From Bosea sp. ANAM02 (GTDB taxonomy: Bacteria; Pseudomonadota; Alphaproteobacteria; Rhizobiales; Beijerinckiaceae), in NCBI RefSeq assembly GCF_011764485.1, contig NZ_AP022848.1, positions 2,446,001 to 2,510,000 on the forward strand: a DNA stretch of 64,000 nucleotides, given 5' to 3'. Shown here one piece after another: positions 35,177 through 45,718 of this stretch. A model generated the notes under the pieces. The model was not told the DNA's origin and did no database searches. It worked only from the letters and a program-made list of their open reading frames with translations. Position 1 is the stretch's first letter. Each line of letters opens with the position of its first letter. The position numbers and the translations under genes were made by a program.

Positions 35177-35389
35177 ATGGGGATGACCATGCGAAGCGTT
35201 TTTCTGGCGGGCGGCCTCGCCCTGCTGCTGGCGGCCTGCAACACGACCGACCAGCGTATCGCCGGCGCTGCGGCCGGCGCGGGAGCCGGCGCCCTTGTCG
35301 GCGGGCCGATCGGGGCCATCGCCGGCGGCGCGATCGGCGCAGTCGCGGCGCCGTCGGTCACCGGCTCGATCAACAAGATGCAGGAATGA
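35177..35389 (+). CDS. Small glycine-zipper lipoprotein
   Basis: 70 residues. Signal MRSVFLAGGLALLLAAC with lipobox LAAC; the ATG at 35189 gives this core and may be the true start (GGGGATGACC before it). The mature part is a glycine zipper, GAAAGAGAGALVGGPIGAIA then GGAIGAVAA, as in outer-membrane or envelope lipoproteins of the YMGG/Glyzipper type. It follows lipB by 55 bases. Confidence 0.8.
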   Translation: MGMTMRSVFLAGGLALLLAACNTTDQRIAGAAAGAGAGALVGGPIGAIAGGAIGAVAAPSVTGSINKMQE

Positions 35390-35501
35390 GCCGCTCCAGC
35401 GGCGCGGATTCGCACGGCCGCGTCCGTGCGTCCGCGCCGGTTGGCGTTTTCGACGCGGCGCGCCATAAACTCGGCAGCGATTGTTACCGAGGAGCGCGCC
35501 C

Positions 35502-37109
35502 GTGCCTGTCATCGAGAGCAAGGTCGATCTGAATTCGGCCGAGACGCGCGCCAATGCCGAAGCCTGGGCCGGATTGCGCGACGAACTCCAGCAGCATCGC
35601 GCCACCGCCGCGCTCGGCGGCAATGCCAAGTCCCGCGAGCGCCACACGGCGCGCGGCAAGCTTCTGCCCCGCGAGCGCGTGCTGCGCCTGACCGATCCGG
35701 GCTCCGCCTTCCTCGAGATCGGCTCGCTCGCCGCCTTCGGCATGTATGAAGGCGATGTCCATGCCGCCGGCATGATCGCCGGCATCGGCCGCGTCGCCGG
35801 TCGCGAATGCATGATCGTTTGCAACGATGCGACGATCAAAGGCGGCACCTATTATCCGATGACGGTGAAGAAGCATCTGCGGGCGCAGGAGATCGCGCGC
35901 GAGAACCGCTTGCCCTGCATCTACCTCGTCGATTCCGGCGGTGCGAACCTGCCGCACCAGACCGAGGTCTTCCCCGATCGCGAGCATTTCGGCCGCATCT
36001 TCTACAACCAGGCGACGCTCTCGGCCGAGGGCATTCCGCAGGTCGCGGTGGTGATGGGCTCCTGCACCGCCGGCGGCGCCTATGTCCCGGCGATGTCGGA
36101 CGAGACGGTGATCGTCCGGAAGCAGGGCACGATCTTCCTAGGCGGCCCGCCGCTGGTGAAGGCCGCGACCGGCGAGGTCGTCTCGGCCGAGGACCTGGGC
36201 GGCGCCGATGTCCATGCGCGTCTCTCGGGCGTCGCGGATCATTATGCCGGCGACGATACCCATGCGCTCGCCATCGCCCGGCGGATCGCCGGCAACCTCA
36301 ACAGCGTCAAGCGCCCGGATATCGACATCGCCGAGCCGGTCGAGCCGCTCTATGACCCGGCCGAGCTGGAGGCGGTCGTGCCGACCGACCTCAAGAAGCA
36401 GTACGACATCCGCGAGGTGATCGCGCGCCTCGTCGACGGCTCGGAGTTCGACGAGTTCAAGAAGCTCTACGGCACGACGCTGGTCACGGGGTTCGCCCGT
36501 ATCCACGGCATCCCGGTCGGCATCATCGCCAATAACGGCATCCTATTCTCGGAGAGCGCGCTGAAGGGCGCGCATTTCATCGAATTGTGTTGCCAGCGGC
36601 GGATTCCGCTGCTCTTCCTGCAGAACATCACCGGCTTCATGGTCGGCCGCGATGTCGAGACGCGCGGCATCGCCAAGGACGGCGCGAAGCTCGTCACGGC
36701 GGTGGCCTCGGCGCGGGTGCCGAAGATCACGGTGCTGGTCGGCGGCTCGTTCGGCGCCGGCAATTACGGCATGTGCGGGCGAGCCTATTCGCCGCGCTTC
36801 CTGTTCACCTGGCCGAATTCGCGGATCTCGGTGATGGGTGGAGAGCAGGCGGCCAGCGTGCTGGCGACGGTGCGCCGCGACAATATCGAGGCCGAGGGCA
36901 AAAGCTGGCCGGCAGCCGACGAGGAAGCCTTCAAGGCGCCGATCCGCAACCGTTATGAAGAAGAAGGTTCGCCCTACTTTGCGACGGCGCGGCTCTGGGA
37001 TGACGGCATCATCCTGCCCTCGGAAACGCGCCGCGTGCTGGCGCTGGCCTTCTCCGCGACGCTCAATGCCGAGGTGCCGGAGACGAAGTTCGGCGTGTTC
37101 CGGATGTGA
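35502..37109 (+). CDS. mccB: Methylcrotonyl-CoA carboxylase beta (carboxyltransferase) subunit
   Basis: 535 residues, the length of MccB. N-terminal carboxyltransferase half has [20 protein letters not shown] (about 43-62), [18 protein letters not shown] (about 118) and [16 protein letters not shown] (about 147); C-terminal half has [20 protein letters not shown]. The FGVFRM end is typical. It carboxylates 3-methylcrotonyl-CoA in leucine breakdown using the biotin of the partner at 41.7 kb. I chose GTG at 35502 with GAGGAGCGC upstream over an in-frame TTG. Confidence 0.93.
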   Translation: MPVIESKVDLNSAETRANAEAWAGLRDELQQHRATAALGGNAKSRERHTARGKLLPRERVLRLTDPGSAFLEIGSLAAFGMYEGDVHAAGMIAGIGRVAGRECMIVCNDATIKGGTYYPMTVKKHLRAQEIARENRLPCIYLVDSGGANLPHQTEVFPDREHFGRIFYNQATLSAEGIPQVAVVMGSCTAGGAYVPAMSDETVIVRKQGTIFLGGPPLVKAATGEVVSAEDLGGADVHARLSGVADHYAGDDTHALAIARRIAGNLNSVKRPDIDIAEPVEPLYDPAELEAVVPTDLKKQYDIREVIARLVDGSEFDEFKKLYGTTLVTGFARIHGIPVGIIANNGILFSESALKGAHFIELCCQRRIPLLFLQNITGFMVGRDVETRGIAKDGAKLVTAVASARVPKITVLVGGSFGAGNYGMCGRAYSPRFLFTWPNSRISVMGGEQAASVLATVRRDNIEAEGKSWPAADEEAFKAPIRNRYEEEGSPYFATARLWDDGIILPSETRRVLALAFSATLNAEVPETKFGVFRM

Positions 37110-37119
37110 GAGCATCCGC

Positions 37120-37213
37120 GTGTCATTCTCGGGCGACCGCAGGGCGACCCGAGAATCTCAGGGCGAGAGGGCTCTGGTTTCCGAGATGCTCGGGTCAAGC
37201 CCGAGCATGATGG
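37120..37213. repeat. Palindromic repeat family B, copy 6
   Basis: GTCATTCTCGGGCGACCGCA GGGCGACCCGAGAATCTC on the left; GAGATGCTCGGGTCAAGCCC GAGCATGATGGCG on the right. It sits 11 bases after the mccB stop. Confidence 0.75.
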
Positions 37214-37225
37214 CGAACGGGCGCC

Positions 37226-38311
37226 TCACCCCAGCGAGAACGCCTCGTGCACCGCGCTCTGCACGCCCCCGCCCATGACCGGACCGCCGCCCGCGACATG
37301 GACCGCGTCGCCGACGAGGGCTGCACCCAGCCCGTGGCGTGGCGTCAGCATCGGCGCGTATTGCTCCCAGCCGTCGGTGGCGGGGTCATAGGCCTCCATC
37401 TGGCCGAAGACGCGGTTGGTGCCTTCGCCGCCCATGACGAAGACCTTGCCGCGATAGAGCACCGCGCCATGGCCGGAGCGGCCGGTCGGCGCCGGGGTTC
37501 GCATTGTCCATTTATCCGCAGCCGGATCGTAGGAATGGTGCAGGTTCGAGTTGGTGTGGAAGGAATCGACGCGCCCGCCGATGACATGGATCAGGCTGCC
37601 GATGGCGAGCGTTCCGGTGTGGTCGCGGGCGGTCGGTAGCGGTCTGCGCTCGCTCCAGCGGTCGGCCTTGGGATCGTAGACCAGATGCCAGTCGATCGAG
37701 CGCTTGGTCTCGGTGGTCTCGCCGACGGCGCCGCCGATGACATGCAGCACGCCGCCGAGGCCGACCACGGCGGTCGAGCCGGCAGCGCGGGGCAGGGCGG
37801 CGATCTCGGTCCAGCGATCGGCCCTGGGATCATAGGTGAAGCAGCGCGGATGCGGCTTGCGGTTCTGTTCGAGGAAGCCGCCGATGGCGAAAAGCCTGCC
37901 GTCGAGAAAGGCGACGCCGACATGGTTGGCGCCCTGGGGCAGCGGCGCACCATCGTTCCATGTGTCGGCCTTGCCGTCATAGACATGGTGGTAGGCCCGG
38001 TCGGTGCGTTGCTCGCCATAGCCGCCGACGACATGCATCCGGTCCTCGAAGGACGTCGCCCAGGCCATTTCCGAGCGCGGCAACGGCAGCGGCGCCTTGG
38101 CGCTCCAGCGGCCGGGGGAAGCTGCTTTCGGGGCCGGCGAATCGAAGACGTTCTGCGTCGCGGCGAGCGGCGGTCTCTCGATCCGGCCCGGCTGGTTCAG
38201 GCGCTCGTATTGCGGGCCGTGATGTTCGTGGCCCTGCTGCTGGGCAAGCGCCGGGCTTGCGAGTGCGGCTGCGCCGGCCGCAAGCAGATGGCGGCGGTTC
38301 AGGCTGGTCAT
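37226..38311 (-). CDS. Tat-exported kelch-repeat protein
   Basis: 361 residues. Twin-arginine signal NRRHLLAAGAAALASPALAQ (residues 5-24) predicts Tat export. Then about six kelch blades: MHVVGGYGE, RLFAIGGFLE, VLHVIGGAVG, LIHVIGGRVD, KVFVMGGEGT and AVHVAGGGPV, each 45-50 residues apart, forming a beta propeller. Ligand or partner unknown. Divergent from the SDR gene. Its 3' end faces mccB across a repeat. Confidence 0.88.
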   Translation of the reverse strand: MTSLNRRHLLAAGAAALASPALAQQQGHEHHGPQYERLNQPGRIERPPLAATQNVFDSPAPKAASPGRWSAKAPLPLPRSEMAWATSFEDRMHVVGGYGEQRTDRAYHHVYDGKADTWNDGAPLPQGANHVGVAFLDGRLFAIGGFLEQNRKPHPRCFTYDPRADRWTEIAALPRAAGSTAVVGLGGVLHVIGGAVGETTETKRSIDWHLVYDPKADRWSERRPLPTARDHTGTLAIGSLIHVIGGRVDSFHTNSNLHHSYDPAADKWTMRTPAPTGRSGHGAVLYRGKVFVMGGEGTNRVFGQMEAYDPATDGWEQYAPMLTPRHGLGAALVGDAVHVAGGGPVMGGGVQSAVHEAFSLG

Positions 38312-38464
38312 CGCGACGTCCTCCCTACTACAAGGATAAGGCAGGTCCGGCGGGCGGCAAGCGCATGGGGTGCCCGCTGCCTGATGGTTCCCCTCGGCGG
38401 TTTCGCCCGTTATGGTCGGGCGCTATCTCAAACGATTTAGGTCTAGGGAAATACGGGGAAACGC

Positions 38465-39226
38465 ATGGCGGGACATAACAAGGTCGCGATCATCACCGGC
38501 GCCGGCTCGGGCGTGGGGCGCTCGGTCGCCATCGCCTTCCTGAAGGACGGCTATCGCACCGTACTGGCCGGCCGCCGCGCGGATGCGCTCGAGGAGACGA
38601 TCCAGCTCTCCGGCGTCGAGAAGGACCGGGCGCTGGCGGTGCCGACCGACGTCACCGACAAGGCCTCGGTCGAGAACCTGTTCGCCAGGACGAAAGACGC
38701 CTTCGGCCGGGTCGACGTTCTCTTCAACAATGCCGGCGTCAATGCGCCGGGCGGCATCCTGCTGGAGGATCTCTCGCTGGAGGATTGGCAGAAGGTGGTC
38801 GACACCAACCTGACCGGACCGTTCCTCTGCACGCAGGCCGCCTTCAAGGCGATGAAGGAGCAGCAGCCGCAGGGCGGGCGCATCATCAATAACGGCTCGA
38901 TCTCGGCCCATGCGCCGCGGCCGAATTCCGTCGCCTATACCGCGACCAAGCATGCGATCTCGGGTCTGACCAAGACGGCCGCGCTCGACGGGCGCAAATA
39001 CGACATCGCCGTCGGCCAGGTCGATATCGGCAATGCGCTGACCGAGATGGCGCGCAGGATGACGACCGGCGTGCCGCAGGCGGACGGCTCGATCAAGGTC
39101 GAGCCGGTGATGGATGTGGAGAACGTCGCGACGACCGTGCTCCATATGGCCGGCCTGCCGCCCGAGGCCAATGTGCTCTTCGTCACGGTTATGGCGACCA
39201 AGGCTCCGTTCGTCGGTCGTGGCTAG
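38465..39226 (+). CDS. Short-chain dehydrogenase/reductase
   Basis: 253 residues. NAD(P)-binding motif [10 protein letters not shown] (about 12-21), [10 protein letters not shown] (about 88) and the catalytic YTATK (Tyr-x3-Lys, about 159-163) with the preceding Ser in [10 protein letters not shown]-terminal [20 protein letters not shown]. Classical SDR, substrate unknown. A family A repeat pair and a terminator for the opposite gene follow. Confidence 0.88.
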   Translation: MAGHNKVAIITGAGSGVGRSVAIAFLKDGYRTVLAGRRADALEETIQLSGVEKDRALAVPTDVTDKASVENLFARTKDAFGRVDVLFNNAGVNAPGGILLEDLSLEDWQKVVDTNLTGPFLCTQAAFKAMKEQQPQGGRIINNGSISAHAPRPNSVAYTATKHAISGLTKTAALDGRKYDIAVGQVDIGNALTEMARRMTTGVPQADGSIKVEPVMDVENVATTVLHMAGLPPEANVLFVTVMATKAPFVGRG

Positions 39227-39229
39227 AGC

Positions 39230-39330
39230 ATCGGCCCGAAAAGTGGAACGCGGTTTTCGGGAAAAGCCGATGCAAGATCAAAGAGCTAGAGTATCGGACT
39301 GAATACGATATTCAGTCCGATACTCTAAGC
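39230..39330. repeat. Palindromic repeat family A, copy 3 (two-part)
   Basis: Part one GCATCGGCCCGAAAAGTGGA then ACGCGGTTTTCGGGAAAAGC CGATGC; part two GAGTATCGGACTGAATACG ATATTCAGTCCGATACTC, an almost perfect palindrome (39291-39327). The 51.26-kb copy has the same two parts in the same order. Confidence 0.8.
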
Positions 39331-39334
39331 AAAA

Positions 39335-39362
39335 GCCGGCGTCCCCGTCGCGGGACGCCGGC
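39335..39362 (-). terminator. Terminator of the sodium/alanine symporter gene
   Basis: GCCGGCGTCCC (39335-39345) pairs with GGGACGCCGGC (39352-39362) around CGTCGC. Read on the minus strand the stem is followed by TTTTGC, a typical rho-independent end for the gene that stops at 39372. Confidence 0.85.
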
Positions 39363-39371
39363 GCAGATCCG

Positions 39372-40775
<1,404 letters not shown>

Positions 40776-40981
40776 GCCAATTCTTCCTCCTCCAATAAAA
40801 GCGCTGAAATTCTGCTTTCGATCTCCTGATGGTCCTGCCGCCCTCGCGGAAAGCCGGTTCCGCCGTGCTCATGTTCCGGCCGTGTCGTTTCCCCAGCTAA
40901 TCATGTCGAATCCCCGCTGGGAAGCAGGCTTGCAGTTTGGTGCGATCGCGCCAGACTGGCGGGCGTGAAGCAGGGCGCCCC

Positions 40982-41680
40982 GTGACGAGCAGCGAGAGTT
41001 CAGGGACGGTCACGGGCGAGCCCGGCCCGTTCGCGCCGGTGGATCGGCAGGTGGCCCGCGCCTATACGCTGACCATCTGGGGCATCGCGCTCGGTATCCT
41101 GATCCAGGCGGTGGCGACCGTCGCCTGGGCGCTCGCCATCGGCAATGCGCAGCTCTTCAAGGACGGCGTCGACTGGGTCTACGACGTCGCGCTCTACGGG
41201 ATCGCGGCGATCGTCTTCGGCCGCGACGCGCGGATCGAGCGGCTCGCGGCCCTGGTAATCGGCGCGGTGATGGCGGTCGCCGGATTGCACACCCTCTACG
41301 ATCTCTGGGACAAGATCGTCCGGCCACGGCCGATCGAGGTCTGGACGCTCGGCTTTGCCGCGGCGAGCGCCATCGTCATCGCCTTCCTCGTCGTCGCCGC
41401 GCTCTGGCGTTTCCGGCGCGAGCAGAACCCGGTGATCAAGGCGACCTGGCTGTCGAGCCGCAACGACACAATCTCGACCACCGGCTTTGCGCTGGTCGGG
41501 CTCGCCGCCCGCGTCGCGCCGGTGCGCTGGCCCGAATACCTGTTCGATCTCGTCGTCGCCGGCATCTGCTTCCAGGCGACCTGGGCGATCTGGCGCTCGC
41601 TGCGGCGGAGCGTGGAAACGGAAGCATCCCAAACCGGTTTGCGCAACAAGGCGCAGACAGACGCCGCAGGCGGGCTATAA
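40982..41680 (+). CDS. Cation-efflux-like membrane protein
   Basis: 232 residues from the GTG at 40982; an in-frame TTG at 40937 is less likely. Membrane segments include TIWGIALGILIQAVATVAWA, ALYGIAAIVFG, AALVIGAVMAVAGL and ASAIVIAFLVVAALWRF. KDGVDWVYDVALYG (about 60) and SSRNDTISTTGFALVGLAAR (about 160) resemble the Asp-containing helices of CDF Zn2+/Fe2+ exporters, but the C-terminal metal domain is missing. It lies 31 bases before mccA. Confidence 0.75.
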   Translation: MTSSESSGTVTGEPGPFAPVDRQVARAYTLTIWGIALGILIQAVATVAWALAIGNAQLFKDGVDWVYDVALYGIAAIVFGRDARIERLAALVIGAVMAVAGLHTLYDLWDKIVRPRPIEVWTLGFAAASAIVIAFLVVAALWRFRREQNPVIKATWLSSRNDTISTTGFALVGLAARVAPVRWPEYLFDLVVAGICFQATWAIWRSLRRSVETEASQTGLRNKAQTDAAGGL

Positions 41681-41711
41681 AGGCGGCACGTCTCCTGAGG
41701 ATGCCGCCGCC

Positions 41712-43697
41712 ATGACGATCGCCGCCAAGCTGCCCTCCATCCTGATCGCCAATCGCGGCGAGATCGCCTGCCGGGTGATCCGCACCGCCAGGCGGCTGGG
41801 CCTGCGCACCATCGCCGTCCATTCGGATGCCGATGCCGAGGCGCTGTTCGTGCAGATGGCGGACGAGGCCTATCATATCGGCCCGGCCCCGGCCCGCGAG
41901 AGCTATCTCGACGCCGACAAGATCCTCGCCGTCGCAAAGCAGGCCGGCGCCGCCTGCATTCATCCGGGCTATGGCTTCCTCTCCGAGAACGCCGAGTTCG
42001 CCGATGCCTGCGCGGAGGCCGGCATCGTCTTCGTCGGCCCGCCGGCCTCGGCCATTCGCGCGATGGGCCTGAAGGACGCCGCCAAGGCGCTGGTCGAGAA
42101 GGCCGATGTTCCGGTCGTGCCGGGCTATCACGGCTCCGAGCAGGGCGCCGATTTTCTGCGCTCGGAAGCGCGACGTATCGGCTACCCCGTGCTGATCAAG
42201 GCGGTCGCCGGCGGCGGCGGCAAGGGCATGAAGAAAGTCGACCGGCCTGAGGATTTCGACGATGCGCTCACCAGCGCCCAGCGCGAGGCCCAGAACGCCT
42301 TCGGTGACGCGCGCGTGCTGGTCGAGAAATACGTGCTTTCGCCGCGCCATGTCGAAATCCAGGTCTTCGGCGACAGCCACGGCAATGTCGTCCATCTCTA
42401 CGAGCGCGACTGCTCCTTGCAGCGCCGCCACCAGAAGGTGATCGAGGAGGCGCCGGCGCCGGGCATGAGCGACGAGGTCCGCGCCGCGATGGGCAAGGCC
42501 GCGACCGAGGCTGCCAGGGCGGTGGGCTATGTCGGGGCAGGCACGGTCGAGTTTATCGCCGACGGGCGCGACGGGCTGAAGGCCGACGGTTTCTGGTTCA
42601 TGGAGATGAACACGCGTCTTCAGGTCGAGCATCCGGTGACGGAGGCGATCACCGGGCTCGATCTCGTCGAGCTGCAGTTGAGAGTTGCGGCCGGCGAGCC
42701 GCTCGGCTTTACGCAGGCCGATGTGACGGCGACGGGTCATGCCGTCGAGGCGCGGCTTTATGCCGAGGACCCCGAGAAGGGCTTCCTGCCTTCGACCGGG
42801 AAGCTCTGGGCGCTGCAATTCCCGGAAGGAGAGAGCATCCGCATCGATACCGGCGTCGAGGCCGGCGATACCGTGACGCCGTTCTACGACCCGATGATCG
42901 CCAAGGTGATCGCGCATGGTCCTACGAGAGATGTAGCGCTCGACCGGCTCGGCGCAGCTTTGGGCGAGACGGTGGTGGCCGGGCCGCGCACCAATCTCGC
43001 CTTCCTGAAGAAGCTGACCGAGGCGGAAGGCTTCCGGAAGGGGCCGTTTGATACCGGCTTCATCGACCGCAATATCAGCGCGCTCGGCGCCGAGCCGCAG
43101 CCGCTCGATGCAGCCGCGGTGGCGGCGGCAGCGCTGCAACTGGAGGAAGAGCGGCAGGCGGCGGGCATGATCGCGGCGGCCGGCCGGGCCGAGGGCGAAT
43201 CCCGCTCGCCCTGGCTCGATCCCGACGCCTTCTCGCTGATGCCGCGCCAGCCGCTGGGCCTGCCGCTGACGGTCGATGGCGAGCGCATCGAGGCGCGGAT
43301 CGAGTGGCATGGCGAGGATGCGCGCGTCAGCCTGCCCGGCCACGAGATCGGCGAGGGCGAGCATGAGATCGCGCTGGCCGAGGGCGAGGGCGGCACCTGG
43401 TTCGCGCTGCATCACGGCCGGCAGACGGCGGTCTCGCTGTTCGATCCGTTCGGCGTCGATCTCGACGCGGCGGCGGGGTCCGGCGGCGTGGTCAAGGCGC
43501 CGATGCACGGCAAGCTCGTCGCGGTCTTCGTGGCGCCCGGCGAGGCCGTGACCAAGGGCCAGCGCCTCGCCATCGTCGAGGCGATGAAGATGGAGCACGT
43601 CCTGACCGCTCCGCGCGACGGCACGGTCAGCGAAGTCGCGGGCGAGCCGGGCGCGCAGGTGGCCGAGGGCGCGAAGGTGGTCGTGCTGAAGGAATAA
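41712..43697 (+). CDS. mccA: Methylcrotonyl-CoA carboxylase alpha (biotin) subunit
   Basis: 661 residues. Biotin carboxylase domain (about 8-455) with ILIANRGEIACRVIRTARRL, KAVAGGGGKGMKK, MNTRLQVEHPVTEAITGLDL, then BT domain, and a biotinyl domain with VEAMKMEHVLTAP (biotin Lys about 627). MccA family members have this sequence and the ending VAEGAKVVVLKE. Partner of the beta subunit at 35.5 kb; PccA (20.1 kb) is a second biotin subunit. Assignment to MCC rests on the close MccB gene and on leucine-pathway neighbours. Confidence 0.88.
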   Translation: MTIAAKLPSILIANRGEIACRVIRTARRLGLRTIAVHSDADAEALFVQMADEAYHIGPAPARESYLDADKILAVAKQAGAACIHPGYGFLSENAEFADACAEAGIVFVGPPASAIRAMGLKDAAKALVEKADVPVVPGYHGSEQGADFLRSEARRIGYPVLIKAVAGGGGKGMKKVDRPEDFDDALTSAQREAQNAFGDARVLVEKYVLSPRHVEIQVFGDSHGNVVHLYERDCSLQRRHQKVIEEAPAPGMSDEVRAAMGKAATEAARAVGYVGAGTVEFIADGRDGLKADGFWFMEMNTRLQVEHPVTEAITGLDLVELQLRVAAGEPLGFTQADVTATGHAVEARLYAEDPEKGFLPSTGKLWALQFPEGESIRIDTGVEAGDTVTPFYDPMIAKVIAHGPTRDVALDRLGAALGETVVAGPRTNLAFLKKLTEAEGFRKGPFDTGFIDRNISALGAEPQPLDAAAVAAAALQLEEERQAAGMIAAAGRAEGESRSPWLDPDAFSLMPRQPLGLPLTVDGERIEARIEWHGEDARVSLPGHEIGEGEHEIALAEGEGGTWFALHHGRQTAVSLFDPFGVDLDAAAGSGGVVKAPMHGKLVAVFVAPGEAVTKGQRLAIVEAMKMEHVLTAPRDGTVSEVAGEPGAQVAEGAKVVVLKE

Positions 43698-43775
43698 CGG
43701 AGTCGGCGGAATCGCTTGCGGGCGATTGCTGTGACCTTGATTCAAGGCCGCGGGCTTCGGTTGGAAATGGGCGCC

Positions 43776-43924
43776 GTCATTCCGGGGCCGCCGAAGGCCC
43801 GAGCTCGGAATTCAGAACCAGTACGTTTCGCATATCGTGTGACGGCGAGGCTACCGCGCTCTTTTCGGAAACGACATCGGGCTGGCTTCCGGGCTCATTG
43901 CTACGCGATGCTCCGGAATGACGG
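43776..43924. repeat. Palindromic repeat family E, copy 4
   Basis: GTCATTCCGGGGCCGCCGAA GGCCCGAGCTCGGAATTCAG on the left; GGGCTGGCTTCCGGGCTCAT TGCTACGCGATGCTCCGGAA TGAC on the right. Ends and pairing order agree with copy 3. Confidence 0.6.
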
Positions 43925-43950
43925 TGTGATTCCAGGGACGGGGCTCCCGC

Positions 43951-44718
43951 TCATCCGCGGCCGATTACCGGGAACTGCTCGGCCTCGTAGATCTGGCCGG
44001 AGACCGGGGCGCTGTCCTCCGAGAGCCAGAAGGCCGTGTGGGCGGCGATCTCCTCGGGCTGCATGATCCGGCCGGTCGGCGCGTCGCGCAGGGGGAGATG
44101 GTTCTGCCAGCCGGGCTTGCGGCCCTCGCGCTGCTGGGTCGCGTCCTCGTTGGCGGTCCATGTCCAGCCGACATTGAGCTGGTTGGCGCGGATGCGCTCG
44201 GGGCCGAGCGTGTTGGCGAGATTGCGCGTCATCGTCATCAGCGCGCCCTTCGACATCGAATAGACCGTGAGGTTCGAGAGGCCGCAATACGCATTGATCG
44301 AGCCGACGGTGACGATGGCGCCGGGCGATTTCTGCGCGCGGAAGGCGCGGATCGCGGCCTCGGCGCAGAGCAGGGGCGCGCGGGTGTTGATTGCGAATAT
44401 ATGGTCGAAAAAGGCGGCGGTGGTCTCGGTCAGGATGCCGCGCGGATAGATGCCGGCATTGTTGACGAGCCCGTCGATGCGGCCGAAGGCGGCGAGCGTG
44501 GCGTCGACGAGGGCCTGCGCGGTCGCGGGCTCGGCGAGATCGCCGGTCGTACCTGCCGTTGCGGTGCCGAGCTTCGCGACGGCCGCATCGACTTCCGCCG
44601 CGTCGCGGCCATGGATCAGCACCTTGGCTCCCTCGTCGACGAGGCGCTCGGCCATCGCAAAGCCGATGCCGGTCGAGGAGCCGGTGACGAGAATGACCTT
44701 GCCTGCTAGTCCGCGCAT
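43951..44718 (-). CDS. Short-chain dehydrogenase/reductase
   Basis: 255 residues. TGSSTGIGFAM (about 12-22) binds the cofactor, NNAGIYPRGIL (about 85), GSINAYCG (about 140) and catalytic YSMSK (Tyr-x3-Lys, about 154). Classical SDR. The ATG at 44718 gives MRGLAGKVILVTGSS; 33 bases separate it from the divergent VOC gene, so the two may share a promoter region. The frame runs on further but only this start fits the family. Confidence 0.88.
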   Translation of the reverse strand: MRGLAGKVILVTGSSTGIGFAMAERLVDEGAKVLIHGRDAAEVDAAVAKLGTATAGTTGDLAEPATAQALVDATLAAFGRIDGLVNNAGIYPRGILTETTAAFFDHIFAINTRAPLLCAEAAIRAFRAQKSPGAIVTVGSINAYCGLSNLTVYSMSKGALMTMTRNLANTLGPERIRANQLNVGWTWTANEDATQQREGRKPGWQNHLPLRDAPTGRIMQPEEIAAHTAFWLSEDSAPVSGQIYEAEQFPVIGRG

Positions 44719-44751
44719 GGGAAGCGTCCCTGTCTGGTTCGGGAGGTCGGA

Positions 44752-45108
44752 ATGGTCGTGAAGCGAATCGTCGCCAACATCGCAACCGCGGAACCCAAGC
44801 TGGCGCAAGCCTTCTATGGCGATCTCTTCGGCCTCACCCTCGTCATGGATCATGGCTGGATTCAGACCTATGCGGCCGAAGCGGTAACGGCCGCGCCGCA
44901 ACTGAGCTTCGCCAGCGAGGGCGGCTCCGGCGCGCCGATGCCCGATCTCTCGATCGAGGTCGACGATCTCGACGCCGTGCTCGATCGGGCGCGTGCCGCC
45001 GATCATGCGATCGTGTACGGCCCGGTCGACGAGCCCTGGGGCGTCCGGCGCTTCTTCCTGCGCGATCCGTTTGGCCGGCTGGTCAATGTGCTGGCGCATC
45101 ACAGCTGA
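44752..45108 (+). CDS. VOC-family (glyoxalase/bleomycin-resistance fold) protein
   Basis: 118 residues. MVVKRIVANIATAEPKLAQA, FYGDLFGLTLVMDHGWIQTY and WGVRRFFLRDPFGRLVNVLA show the paired beta-alpha-beta modules and the late F-R-D-P-F-G-R motif. Function unknown; members bind metals or small molecules. The ATG follows GGGAGGTCGGA and the gene diverges from the SDR gene. Confidence 0.88.
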   Translation: MVVKRIVANIATAEPKLAQAFYGDLFGLTLVMDHGWIQTYAAEAVTAAPQLSFASEGGSGAPMPDLSIEVDDLDAVLDRARAADHAIVYGPVDEPWGVRRFFLRDPFGRLVNVLAHHS

Positions 45109-45174
45109 CAGCCGGGCTGTGGAGAAGCGTGGCGGAGACTGGTCTGGCGGCTGGCGCAGGCCTATTTTGCGGGC

Positions 45175-45612
45175 ATGCCCCTTCACCTGCTCAAGCTCTG
45201 CGTCGGCGCGGAATCGATCAGCGATCTCGAGGACTGGATAGCCGAGCGCCAGGCTCAGCGGCGCGCCCGCGGCGAGCCGGCCGAGCAGTTGCACACCACG
45301 CGCATGGTGCCGAAGAAGATCGAGGAGATCCTCGATGGCGGCTCGCTCTACTGGGTGATCAAGGGCCAGATCTCGGCGCGCCAGCGCCTGATCGATATCC
45401 GCCCCTTCACCGATGGCGAGGGCATCGGCCGCTGCCATCTGGTGATGGAGCCGATCGTGGTGCCGGTCGAGCCGCGCCCGTTCCGCCCCTTCCAGGGCTG
45501 GCGTTACCTGCAGGTCAAGGACGCGCCGCGCGACCTCTCCGAGCATGGCGGCGAGATCGGCGAGATGCCGGAGGAGCTGCGGCGTGAGCTGGCGGGGCTG
45601 GGGCTGCTTTAG
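45175..45612 (+). CDS. DUF1489 family protein
   Basis: 145 residues. MPLHLLKLCVGAESISDLED, LHTTRMVPKKIEEILDGGSL and WRYLQVKDAPRDL identify the alphaproteobacterial DUF1489 family, usually single-copy and cytosolic, with no known function. It lies 66 bases after the VOC gene on the same strand. Confidence 0.88.
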   Translation: MPLHLLKLCVGAESISDLEDWIAERQAQRRARGEPAEQLHTTRMVPKKIEEILDGGSLYWVIKGQISARQRLIDIRPFTDGEGIGRCHLVMEPIVVPVEPRPFRPFQGWRYLQVKDAPRDLSEHGGEIGEMPEELRRELAGLGLL

Positions 45613-45622
45613 CTGAGCGGCG

Positions 45623-45718
45623 TCACGCTCGGGCTTGACCCGGGTATCTCGGAAACCAACGGCTTCTCGTCATGACAATCTCGAGTCTTCGCTTCGCTGC
45701 GCCGGAGAATGACGCGTT
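45623..45718. repeat. Palindromic repeat family B, copy 7
   Basis: GCGTCACGCTCGGGCTTGAC CCGGGTATCTCGG on the left; ACAATCTCGAGTCTTCGCTT CGCTGCGCCGGAGAATGACG on the right. Overlaps the end of panC's reading frame by one base at most. The right hairpin is of the longer type. Confidence 0.6.

Noticed and set aside
41487..41711. Upstream extension of mccA over the cation-efflux-like gene
   Set aside because: It overlaps a membrane-protein gene in another frame, and the ATG at 41712 matches the family start.
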